Source: Plesiomonas shigelloides (GTDB taxonomy: Bacteria > Pseudomonadota > Gammaproteobacteria > Enterobacterales > CAMTGL01). Taken from it: 64,000 nt of DNA. Both the position numbers and the translations under genes were made by a program. This document shows, piece by piece, positions 47,860 to 54,942 of this stretch. The notes below the pieces were generated by a model, which saw only the letters and a list, made by a program, of their open reading frames with translations, made no database searches and was not told where the DNA came from. The stretch lies in the NCBI RefSeq assembly GCF_900087055.1, contig NZ_LT575468.1:1240001-1304000 (forward strand), in the 5' to 3' direction. The stretch's first letter is position 1, and each line of letters starts with the position of its first letter.

Positions 47860-48822
47860 TTAGTGACTGGCACGTCCTTGACGAGCACTGTAGATCAGGC
47901 TGGCAATGACGGAGATGGCTAAAATGGCGCCCACGATACCCAGCGACAGCAGAATTGGCAGCTTGTACCATTCCACAATCAGCATCTTGATACCGATAAA
48001 GACTAAGATCACCGCCAAACCATACTTCAGCAGGGCAAAGCGATCGGCGAAGTCTGCCAGCAGGAAGTACATCGCTCGTAAGCCCATGATCGCAAAGATG
48101 TTAGATGTCAGGACAATAAACGGATCGGTGGTCACGGCAAAGATAGCCGGGATACTGTCGACCGCAAAAATGATGTCACTGATTTCAACCAGCACCAAAG
48201 CAAGGAACATCGGGGTGGCAAAACGGATCCCGTTACGCACGGTAAAGAAATGTTCGCCATCGAGTTCGTGGGTGACGTTGAAGCGGTTACGGATCCAGCG
48301 CAGCAGTGGGTTCTTGTCAAAGTCGCCCTCATCCTCGCTGCTCTTGAGCATCTTCAGGCCGGTCAACACCAAGAAGGCACCGAAGATATACAAGATCCAG
48401 TGGAATTGGGTGATCAGCCAGCTACCGGCGAAGATCATACCGGTACGCAGAACGATAGCGCCCAGTACCCCGTATAGTAGCACGCGGCGTTGCAATTCTG
48501 CCGGAATGGCAAAGTAACCGAAAATCATCAACCAAACAAAGACGTTATCGACCGCCAGTGCTTTTTCAATGACATAACCGGTTAAAAATTCGAGTGATTT
48601 TTGGTTGGCCAGTTCACGGCCAAGGTTGGCATCTAGGTAATACCAGATCCCCAAATTGAACAGCAATGCCACGGCAATCCAGATTAATGACCATGTTGCT
48701 GCTTCTTTCAGTGAGACTTTGTGGTTTTTGCCGCCCTTCAGCACCAGTAAGTCAACCAACAATAGGCCGACCACCAGAACAAAGAAGGCAATCCACATCC
48801 ATCCGTTACCGACAGTTTCCAT
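47860..48822 (-). CDS. alx: TerC-family manganese exporter-like protein Alx
   Basis: Alx is an inner-membrane TerC-family protein; in E. coli it is controlled by a Mn2+/alkaline-pH riboswitch and affects manganese export. The 320-residue product has about nine membrane segments and conserved membrane acids in [12 protein letters not shown] and [20 protein letters not shown], the likely metal path. It has high similarity to E. coli Alx (321). AGGAG lies 13 bases upstream of the ATG, rather far. A yybP-ykoY element and terminator occupy its leader. Confidence 0.94.
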   Translation of the reverse strand: METVGNGWMWIAFFVLVVGLLLVDLLVLKGGKNHKVSLKEAATWSLIWIAVALLFNLGIWYYLDANLGRELANQKSLEFLTGYVIEKALAVDNVFVWLMIFGYFAIPAELQRRVLLYGVLGAIVLRTGMIFAGSWLITQFHWILYIFGAFLVLTGLKMLKSSEDEGDFDKNPLLRWIRNRFNVTHELDGEHFFTVRNGIRFATPMFLALVLVEISDIIFAVDSIPAIFAVTTDPFIVLTSNIFAIMGLRAMYFLLADFADRFALLKYGLAVILVFIGIKMLIVEWYKLPILLSLGIVGAILAISVIASLIYSARQGRASH

Positions 48823-48844
48823 AGTGATAGTATGCTCCTAAAAC

Positions 48845-49000
48845 AAAAAAACCGAGTCCATAAGGCTCGGTCAATCTATTTTAGAGGGATCGACTTTGCC
48901 TTACGGCAAGGTCTCACTTACAACATATCAGCATGCTGCCTGAATGCCGGGTGAAAACACCGTAATGACGACAATTCAGCTTTGAAGTTACTCCCCTTGT
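48845..49000 (-). promoter_or_regulatory. Manganese-sensing yybP-ykoY riboswitch with terminator, leader of alx
   Basis: The minus-strand leader carries both hallmark segments: ACAAGGGGAGTAAC at the 5' end (48988-49001) and AGTGAGACCTTGCCG at 48904-48918, separated by paired arms. Downstream, ACCGAGCC/GGACTCGGT closes a hairpin followed by TTTTTTT (48845-48871), 22 bases before the alx start. This is the arrangement for Mn2+-dependent antitermination upstream of alx and mntP-type genes. Pairing was checked by eye only. Confidence 0.85.
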
Positions 49001-49006
49001 ACCGCA

Positions 49007-49012
49007 ATTATA
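49007..49012 (-). promoter_or_regulatory. -10 element of the alx riboswitch promoter
   Basis: Exact TATAAT on the minus strand, placing transcription start near 49000, at the first base of the riboswitch. The -35 region (TAGCAG at 17 bases) is weak. Confidence 0.6.
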
Positions 49013-49041
49013 TTCGATACATATTGATTCTGCTAGGAAAA

Positions 49042-49206
49042 TTACGCGCCACCGCACCCACAGCCACAATCAGGTTTGCTGCGTTTACGTAAGTTATAAC
49101 CCACCAGCAGTACCAGAAAAACAACTGCCAGTGTAACAGGCCAACTCCAGTACAGCGCGCTGATAATTGCAACGGCAATAGCCAGTATTATCAGTAAATA
49201 TTTCAT
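49042..49206 (-). CDS. 54-residue membrane protein with Cys-Gly tail
   Basis: This small gene encodes two membrane helices (about residues 2-17 and 20-41), a basic turn (NLRKRSKPD) and a C-terminal CGCGCGGA with three cysteines. GAGG lies 6 bases before the ATG, a good ribosome site. It is upstream of and co-oriented with alx; no terminator separates its stop from the riboswitch promoter 30 bases on. A Fur-box-like sequence lies 35-53 bases before it. The Cys tail suggests metal or redox binding; I do not recognise a named family. Confidence 0.75.
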   Translation of the reverse strand: MKYLLIILAIAVAIISALYWSWPVTLAVVFLVLLVGYNLRKRSKPDCGCGCGGA

Positions 49207-49240
49207 CTTTAGCCTCTCAATCAGTGCTCAGCGCAAAACG

Positions 49241-49259
49241 TTAAATGATAATAATAGTT
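49241..49259 (-). promoter_or_regulatory. Fur-box-like sequence upstream of the Cys-rich small gene
   Basis: TTAAATGATAATAATAGTT shares 12 of 19 positions, including ATGATAAT, with the Fur consensus. It overlaps a possible TATTAT -10 element. The match is moderate and the area is A/T-rich. Confidence 0.35.
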
Positions 49260-49391
49260 ATTTCTTTTTAATGCGAGTGCCGATATGACCTCAGGCGGTA
49301 TGAGCGCGTGTGGAGAACGAAGACCATTAAGGCGGGGAATAGGGGAATGTCAGGGGGGAAATCAGTTGTCGGTGGTGTTGAGTGTGGTATT

Positions 49392-49410
49392 GCCGCCCAG
49401 TGTGGGCGGC
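49392..49410 (-). terminator. Stem-loop after cls
   Basis: A perfect 8-bp stem GCCGCCCA/TGGGCGGC with a 3-base loop, 16 bases beyond the cls stop. No T run, so termination is uncertain. Confidence 0.5.
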
Positions 49411-49425
49411 AGTAGTTCGCAATAG

Positions 49426-50904
49426 TTAGAGTAGTGGGGTGAAGAAATAGAAGAACTTCTCCGCAATGCGATGACGTAATGGGCGCTGCAACCACTGGCC
49501 GATATTCAGTTGGGTGGAGCGAGCAATGTAGTCATCTTGCACAAAGCCCAGTTTTTCACCAAAACTGGTGTCATCAATGGCGATGGTGACTTCAAAGTTA
49601 AGCCACATGCTACGAATATCCAGATTAACCGTGCCCACTAAACTGAGATGATCATCAATGAGCAGGCTCTTGGCATGTAGCAGACCGCCTTCAAACTGGT
49701 GGATCCGCACGCCGGCAGCCAACAGTTCATCAAAAAAGGCGCGGCTGGCCCAGCCGACCATCAGGGAATCATTATGTTTCGGGATCACGATATCCACCTG
49801 CACACCCCGCGAGGCGGTAGAGCACAGCGCCAGCATCAGACTGTCGTCAGGGATAAAATAAGGCGTGGTCATCACGATACGCTTACGCGCTGCGAAAATC
49901 GCCGTGGACAGAGCTTGTGGAAGCAAATCTTTCGGAAAACCCGGCCCAGAAGCCAGTACTTGCACGGCATGCGCATTTTCCTGCGTGACGGGCAGGATAG
50001 GGCAACTTGGCAGCGATGGCAGGTGGCGCTCGCCGGTTTCCACTTCCCAATCCCACGCAAAAATACAGTTGAGCGCTGATGCTGCTGGTCCTTCAATGCG
50101 TACCATCATATCGACCCACTGACCCACGCCGGCATCTTGTTTGAAATAACGTGGGTCGACCATGTTCATGCTGCCGGTATAGGCGATGTCATTATCGATA
50201 ATGACAATTTTGCGATGTTGGCGCAGATCCATGCGACGTAAGAAAACCCGCAGCGGGTTTACGTGCAGGGCTTCCACTAAGTCGATTTGTGCATGGCGGA
50301 ACAGCTCAGGGTAACGGCTACGGAAGAAACGTAAACTGCCGACCGAGTCCAGCATCACTCGACATTTGACACCACGTTTCGCCGCTTCAATCAGCGCATT
50401 GACCACATGTTCAACTAAACCGCCGTTATTCCAGATGTAAAACACCATGGAGATATGATGTTGGGCGAGATTAATGTCGCGCACAATGGCACTGAGGATG
50501 TCATCTGTGGTGGTGAACAGATGTAATTGGTTGCCATTGATGCACGGCGTTTTCAGCCGTCGTCGGCATAAATTAAAGAGTGGTGCTGCCGTATGGCTGG
50601 ATTTCATATTCACCAGATGATCGCACTGGCTTAAAGAGTTGAACCAGTCAGAGAACGGTTTCCACATGGCTTGTGAACGCGCAGCGCGGCGCGATCCCAG
50701 ATAAAGCTCGCCAAAAAGCAAGTATGCAATGATGCCGACCAAGGGAACAATATAGATAACCAGCAGCCAAGCCATAGAAACAGCGACAGTTCGGCGCTTC
50801 ATCAGCACGCGCACCGTTACGGCGGCTACAATCAGCCAATAGCTAAAAATAAGGATCCAATCCACGATATGAGCTATGTCAGAAATATACGTCATCCTGG
50901 CCAT
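49426..50904 (-). CDS. clsA: Cardiolipin synthase A
   Basis: ClsA condenses two phosphatidylglycerol molecules into cardiolipin at the inner membrane. The 492-residue product has two N-terminal membrane segments (about 13-33 and 43-66) and two HKD motifs: His230/Lys232/Asp237 in [20 protein letters not shown] and His410/Lys412/Asp417 in [20 protein letters not shown]. It ends FYFFTPLL like E. coli ClsA. An alternative start three codons in (50895) cannot be excluded. Confidence 0.96.
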   Translation of the reverse strand: MARMTYISDIAHIVDWILIFSYWLIVAAVTVRVLMKRRTVAVSMAWLLVIYIVPLVGIIAYLLFGELYLGSRRAARSQAMWKPFSDWFNSLSQCDHLVNMKSSHTAAPLFNLCRRRLKTPCINGNQLHLFTTTDDILSAIVRDINLAQHHISMVFYIWNNGGLVEHVVNALIEAAKRGVKCRVMLDSVGSLRFFRSRYPELFRHAQIDLVEALHVNPLRVFLRRMDLRQHRKIVIIDNDIAYTGSMNMVDPRYFKQDAGVGQWVDMMVRIEGPAASALNCIFAWDWEVETGERHLPSLPSCPILPVTQENAHAVQVLASGPGFPKDLLPQALSTAIFAARKRIVMTTPYFIPDDSLMLALCSTASRGVQVDIVIPKHNDSLMVGWASRAFFDELLAAGVRIHQFEGGLLHAKSLLIDDHLSLVGTVNLDIRSMWLNFEVTIAIDDTSFGEKLGFVQDDYIARSTQLNIGQWLQRPLRHRIAEKFFYFFTPLL

Positions 50905-51050
50905 CTTTATTATCTTTCACTGTTGTAGTTTAAGGACTTTCTGTCATCAGTGGAATTCAGCACTGACGGTAAACTATGTGAAATTGTTAATTCTTCATGT
51001 TGATCCGCAAACGACGGAGGTATACTTTCGGCCCCAATTGTGAGGTATTC

Positions 51051-51776
51051 ATGTTTCCTATCGTTTTTCAGCATCCGGATTTTGTGGTTATTAATAAGCC
51101 TGCCGGGATCAGTGTGCACCGTGATGACAACCTGCACGGTTTAACCGCTCAAGTGGCTGAGCAACTGGGGGTTTCCCAAGTTTGGTTGGTGCATCGTTTG
51201 GATAAAATGACATCAGGTCTTCTTATCTTAGCACTGAATGCCAAGGCAGCGGCTGAATTATCCGGTCTTTTTGCACAACGAAATGTTGAAAAATTTTACA
51301 TCGCGCTTTCAGATAAGCAACCGCGTCGTAAGCAGGGAAAAATCTGTGGCGATATGGCGCGCTCGCGCCGTGGAACATGGAAATTACTGGCCTCGCAACA
51401 AAATCCTGCGGTTACCCAATATTTCAGTGCAGGTACTGGCGCAGGCTTGCGTTTATTTCTTCTGCGTCCAGCGACCGGTAAAACGCATCAGATTCGGGTA
51501 GCACTAAAGAGTGAAGGTGCGGCGATTTTAGGAGACCCTCTATACGGTAGCGCGGAATATGGGCAAGGTGAGTTAGCCGATCGCGGTTACTTGCATGCTT
51601 GGCAATTGCGTTTTACCTATCAGGGGATGGAATATCAGGTCAGTGCATTGCCCGAAGCGGGACAATGTTTTGCACTGAGTGGTGTATTACAACAGCTGGC
51701 ACAATGGGCAGAGCCATGGACGCTTCCTTGGCCGGCTGTGCGGGTTCCCGCCGCCACTGATGATGAGTCAGAGTAA
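51051..51776 (+). CDS. RluA-family pseudouridine synthase (TIGR01621-like)
   Basis: This RNA pseudouridine synthase has 241 residues without an S4 domain. The catalytic motif is HRLDKMTSGLL with Asp51, preceded by INKPAGISVH and followed by LRPATGKTHQIRVAL. The frame opens 18 codons upstream, but GAGGT 5 bases before the ATG at 51051 fixes the start. The lack of an S4 domain and the length point to the Haemophilus-type Rlu subfamily rather than RluA/C/D. The target base is unknown. Confidence 0.88.
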   Translation: MFPIVFQHPDFVVINKPAGISVHRDDNLHGLTAQVAEQLGVSQVWLVHRLDKMTSGLLILALNAKAAAELSGLFAQRNVEKFYIALSDKQPRRKQGKICGDMARSRRGTWKLLASQQNPAVTQYFSAGTGAGLRLFLLRPATGKTHQIRVALKSEGAAILGDPLYGSAEYGQGELADRGYLHAWQLRFTYQGMEYQVSALPEAGQCFALSGVLQQLAQWAEPWTLPWPAVRVPAATDDESE

Positions 51777-51864
51777 CACGACGGGATAACGCCAGTTTCT
51801 GGCCGGTCGTCTGATGATCGGCACTGGCGCAATAACAGCGTTATTAATCAGGTAGTATCTTATA

Positions 51865-52074
51865 ATGCGAAAATCTCGAACTGCAACCGTCCGCTGGCGC
51901 TTGCTACGCCGGGTGCGTTTGCACCAGCGCAAAAATGATATCCATGCGCGCCGTTACCGACATATCTATCGTTTACGTCGTGAAAGTCATCTGCAGTACC
52001 ATGCGTCACTGGTGTATTACGTGATACAGCGTGGGTTACCGCGCTATCATCAGTGCGGGCGCTTCCTGAACTGA
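51865..52074 (+). CDS. yciY: Small basic protein, YciY-like
   Basis: A very basic 69-residue protein, rich in Arg, His and Tyr, beginning MRKSRTATVRWRLLRR. This resembles the start of E. coli YciY (SRTxxxRWR), and yciY lies near cls in E. coli, so position agrees. Function is unknown; the charge suggests RNA or ribosome binding. The ribosome site (AGGTAG) is distant. Some doubt remains that it is expressed. Confidence 0.55.
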   Translation: MRKSRTATVRWRLLRRVRLHQRKNDIHARRYRHIYRLRRESHLQYHASLVYYVIQRGLPRYHQCGRFLN

Positions 52075-52108
52075 CGCAGTCTTATTTCTCTGTGGTTGCT
52101 TATTGATT

Positions 52109-52138
52109 CACGCCGCCGATCTTAATGTTGGCGGCGTG
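52109..52138. terminator. Stem-loop between convergent yciY and lipoprotein genes
   Basis: A perfect 9-bp stem CACGCCGCC/GGCGGCGTG with a 12-base loop. There is no strong T run on either side. Confidence 0.5.
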
Positions 52139-52173
52139 CTAGTAAAAGGCGGTAAGTAAACCCAATTGCGTGC

Positions 52174-52566
52174 TTATTGGCAGCTCTCTTTGCTCAAGCG
52201 CAACTGGGCCGGTGTTTGTTGCTGTAGCGTATTGACACTGATTTGGTAGGTGACGCCTTGGTTGAGTATTAGCCGGATAGCACTGTCAGCACACATACGT
52301 GTGCGGTAGGCGTCGAGAAACGCAGCCGGTGTTTGCTGTGGTCCGTTATTATTTTGATTATCCTGCACAAAAACCAGTTTGATCTCTGACGACAATTTAC
52401 TGGCCATGACCAAGGTATAGCCATTGCCTTGCATTGGCAGATAATTACGTAGGCGATTAACCTGCTGCTCAGCCAGCTGTTCGGCTTGCGAATCACTTTG
52501 GTTCATCGCGCAACCGGTTAGGCTTAATACGATCCCCAGCGCCGCCAGTGCGGTGACTAACTTCAT
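52174..52566 (-). CDS. Small lipoprotein, possibly GspS/AspS pilotin-like
   Basis: A 130-residue exported lipoprotein: signal peptide with lipobox LTGC (Cys19), then a helical segment and a domain with two further cysteines (RMCADSAIRLIL and the C-terminal KESCQ). A helix followed by GVTYQISVNTL and a final Cys resembles the GspS-beta/AspS pilotin family, which guides secretins to the outer membrane. No type II secretion genes are near. The assignment is tentative; the lipoprotein nature is clear. Confidence 0.6.
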   Translation of the reverse strand: MKLVTALAALGIVLSLTGCAMNQSDSQAEQLAEQQVNRLRNYLPMQGNGYTLVMASKLSSEIKLVFVQDNQNNNGPQQTPAAFLDAYRTRMCADSAIRLILNQGVTYQISVNTLQQQTPAQLRLSKESCQ

Positions 52567-52627
52567 CCTTGCATCATCCTTTTCTTATTCTTGTATCCGT
52601 ACCCGTGCTTTCGTGTGATGTGTTCCG

Positions 52628-52927
52628 TTAGGGTAAAACGCGGCGAAAGGGTTTTACGGTTACCTGACGATAGACTCCCGCAGCCACATAAGGGTCAGCT
52701 TCCGCCCATTGTTTGGCCTCTTCCAGTGAGGAGAATTCGGCGATGACTGTCGAGCCGGTAAATCCAGCGTCGCCTGGATCGACACTATCGATGGCTGGGT
52801 TGGGGCCAGCAATAATCAGGCGCTGTTGTGCCGCCAGCGCTTGCAAACGCGCTAAGTGTGCTGGGCGAGCGTGTAAACGTGCCGCCAGACTATTTGGGTG
52901 ATCTTCAGCAAAAATGACATACAACAT
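52628..52927 (-). CDS. yciI: YciI family protein
   Basis: A small alpha+beta barrel protein of 99 residues, very close to E. coli Yci[47 protein letters not shown] and [12 protein letters not shown]. The conserved His/Asp pair suggests an enzymatic role, but none is proven. It is 61 bases upstream of the small lipoprotein gene on the same strand. Confidence 0.93.
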   Translation of the reverse strand: MLYVIFAEDHPNSLAARLHARPAHLARLQALAAQQRLIIAGPNPAIDSVDPGDAGFTGSTVIAEFSSLEEAKQWAEADPYVAAGVYRQVTVKPFRRVLP

Positions 52928-53211
52928 AGCGCGTAATTCCTTTTTTGTCGTTAAGCCTTTCTAATCGCGAAGCGTAGATTTCACTCTTTATGCTCGCTGC
53001 TTTCGCGTCGAGAACAACACATCAGCGTTTCCATATTCGCATGATATGCAAGAAATACAATGTTGAGAGGCTCAGCTTGCCTCGGAGATAGCATTTTTTC
53101 GAGTGATGGTTGGATTTAATGCATTAGCTGCTGAGTATTAGCAACGTATTAAGAAGGCAAGGAAAAGCCGGTGTAGGTTTAAAGATAATTTACCGAGAGG
53201 TATTGACTGAC

Positions 53212-53247
53212 AATAAAAACAAACAGACGGCGCGATGCACCGTCTGT
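53212..53247 (-). terminator. Terminator of the HdeB-like gene
   Basis: On the minus strand ACAGACGGTGC pairs with GCGCCGTCTGT (one wobble) over a 3-base loop, followed by TTGTTTTTATT. Confidence 0.85.
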
Positions 53248-53271
53248 AAGCATTCTGCACATATCAGAGGA

Positions 53272-53607
53272 TTATTTCTGAGTAGCAACCGCTTTAGCTT
53301 GTTCGTGGATTTTGGCTTTCATGCTACCCACAGTTTGCTCAGGGTGCTTTTGACACTCTTGGATGATCATTGGTGTGATAGAACCCACTACTTGTGCATC
53401 AACATAGTCACCGTGTTTGTAATCGGTGTCGTAGTTCGCTACCCAGAATGCCATTGGAGTCTGTGCTTTCGGGTTCAGCAGCAGGAAATCCTTACAGGTC
53501 ATATCTTGTGGTGCTGGCGTGGTGGTTGCTGGCGCGGTAGCGGCAAAGCTGGCACCGGAGAAACATAATGCAGCGAAAGTTACACCAAGCAGAGTTTTCT
53601 TGTTCAT
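53272..53607 (-). CDS. HdeA/HdeB-family periplasmic acid chaperone
   Basis: A small periplasmic chaperone that would protect proteins at low pH. The 111-residue product has a Sec signal (core LLGVTFAALCFS, cleavage near SFA-ATA), a Thr/Ala/Pro-rich spacer and an HdeB-like domain. Its marks are DMTCKDFLLLNPKAQTPMAFW and a second Cys in IIQECQKHP, giving the family's single disulfide. NPKAxTPxAxW is closer to HdeB than HdeA. Ribosome site GAGGTACG precedes the ATG. It is monocistronic with a strong terminator. Confidence 0.9.
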   Translation of the reverse strand: MNKKTLLGVTFAALCFSGASFAATAPATTTPAPQDMTCKDFLLLNPKAQTPMAFWVANYDTDYKHGDYVDAQVVGSITPMIIQECQKHPEQTVGSMKAKIHEQAKAVATQK

Positions 53608-53979
53608 TTTCGTACCTCGTGTACGCAGTGGACTTAATAAGAATGGATGACTTTATCTCATGTCATCTGACTGCTCTAACAGTAATCCCTAAGGAAGTAT
53701 AGCCGCAACGCTGTAAACGCTAACAAACTGTATTCTTTGTGTATAAAAATGTCAGAGTGTGAGGGATTGGCGTTGGTGGCAATACTTATCGATTTGGACG
53801 GCTATGACGCGAGGTTTAGTTATAAGAATGATATGCAAAAAATGTCGTAAAATTAATGAGCTATAAAACTGAGCGCGTGAAACCGTTAACCGACTCCCGA
53901 GTCGTAAACGGTTTCACAAGCACTGATTATGATTGCCAATTTCTGGAGCGACTTTGCGTCTTTATTACGCGACCACGAA
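53608..53979. other. Gene-free stretch with a long perfect inverted repeat
   Basis: These 372 bases are the upstream region of the HdeB-like gene. The main feature is GTGAAACCGTT/AACGGTTTCAC (53877-53917), whose interior holds a second stem CGACT/AGTCG. No T run follows on either strand. Confidence 0.5.
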
Positions 53980-54138
53980 TTACTTTGATTTCTCGTCAGT
54001 TGATTGAGGTGCGGTAGTTGCGGCGTTTTCCGTACCTGACTGACGATTTTTATCGGAATGCTGTGGCGGACGAACAAAACCATGACGTACGCGGGAAGAG
54101 CTAGGACGGCTTCGGTGGCAGGCAGGAAGTGGACTCAT
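53980..54138 (-). CDS. Candidate 52-residue hypothetical protein
   Basis: A short frame with GAGG 5 bases before the ATG encodes a hydrophilic, probably disordered peptide. It starts MSPLPACHRSRPSSSR and ends TAPQSTDEKSK. Possible promoter elements TTAACT and GATAAA (17-base spacer) lie just upstream on the minus strand. The composition (basic N-terminus, Thr/Ser/Gln-rich C-terminus) looks more protein-like than the longer overlapping frame at 53886-54083. No family is recognised. Confidence 0.4.
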   Translation of the reverse strand: MSPLPACHRSRPSSSRVRHGFVRPPQHSDKNRQSGTENAATTAPQSTDEKSK

Positions 54139-54530
54139 AAATGCCTCGGCTTATAGTCTGATTTATCAGTAAAATGAGGTTGTCAGTTAACCCAGTATTA
54201 ACATGAGAGCAGTGTACTCCGGTGGCACAATCTTTTGAATGGGGTAGAGCACAAATTCACGGTAAAAAAGCGTGCTTTTTCGCTGTATCCGAGATGAATG
54301 GCAGACTGAATATGCTGCTTTTTATAGTGCAACTGGTAGAACGAGAAAGTTAAGGAATAAGACCGCGTTGGTGAGTGGTCGATCCTATACTGCCGATGAT
54401 ATTAAAAGAAGAAATTGTTATGAAACCTGCGGGGCACTTGCGGTAGAAAAAGAGGTGTAATGAAGGCGATCTTAATAAGAAAAAATCAATAAGAAAAGCG
54501 CAATAAGTGAAGAACAATAAAAAACACAGA
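54139..54530. other. A/T-rich stretch without a supported gene
   Basis: About 390 bases. A 62-codon plus-strand frame at 54272-54460 starts with GTG, lacks a ribosome site and uses many rare AGA codons, so it is not called. Nothing else stands out. Confidence 0.4.
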
Positions 54531-54531
54531 T

Positions 54532-54632
54532 AAAAGAAAAGGGGGGATGACTCCCCCTGAATATCATTTGCAATGACACGCGAATATCATAAAACGATGC
54601 AGACGGGCTGCATCAAGCGGTGACCCAACACA
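54532..54632 (-). ncRNA. Candidate small regulatory RNA of about 100 nucleotides
   Basis: Minus-strand promoter hexamers TTGACT and TAGTTT are spaced exactly 17 bases (54639-54667). About 75 bases after the predicted start comes an intrinsic terminator GGGGG-AGTCAT-CCCCC followed by CTTTTCTTTT (54531-54558). Between them is a perfect hairpin GATGCAG/CTGCATC (54596-54614) and a TCATT/AATGA stem; ATGATATTC occurs twice. The 5' end, TGTGTGTTGGGTCACCGC, is unpaired and could be a seed. No open frame of note lies inside. It does not match an sRNA I recognise. Confidence 0.55.
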
Positions 54633-54638
54633 CATATA

Positions 54639-54701
54639 AAACTAGTTGAGCATGACGTGGCAGTCAACGGAAATTTACATTCCGTTAACGTAAGCGTTAA
54701 C
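54639..54701 (-). promoter_or_regulatory. Promoter and dyad operators of the candidate sRNA
   Basis: -35 TTGACT is at 54662-54667 and -10 TAGTTT at 54639-54644. Abutting the -35 are two overlapping perfect dyads: AACGGAA-N7-TTCCGTT (54666-54686) and GTTAACG-TAAG-CGTTAAC (54684-54701). They look like binding sites for a dimeric regulator. Confidence 0.5.
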
Positions 54702-54853
54702 CCATCATGTGTAAATATCATGAGATAGTATTAATCGGTAGTCTGGTATGCTGATTAAATTCTCTTTATGCAGTGTATTGTTATTTTCATCTTCGTAAAA
54801 AGACTGCCGTTGTAGGGAGCCCTTACCTTTATTGGGGTGAATGATGTTGAGGC

Positions 54854-54884
54854 AAAAAAACGCCCACGAGATTCCGTGAGCGTG
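54854..54884 (-). terminator. Terminator of the yej operon
   Basis: On the minus strand ACGCTCACG pairs with CGTGGGCGT (one T-G pair) over loop GAATCT, followed by TTTTTTT, about 60 bases after the yejF stop. Confidence 0.88.
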
Positions 54885-54942
54885 TAATCAATAGTCGGTG
54901 AGCTACGGTTGTCAGCCCGCGCTGATAATAGCTGTCTCGCGC

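Noticed and set aside
53886-54083. 65-codon minus-strand frame
   Set aside because: No ribosome site; the overlapping frame at 53980-54138 has one and looks more protein-like.
54272-54460. 62-codon plus-strand frame
   Set aside because: GTG start without ribosome site and many rare AGA codons; neighbours do not suggest a gene.
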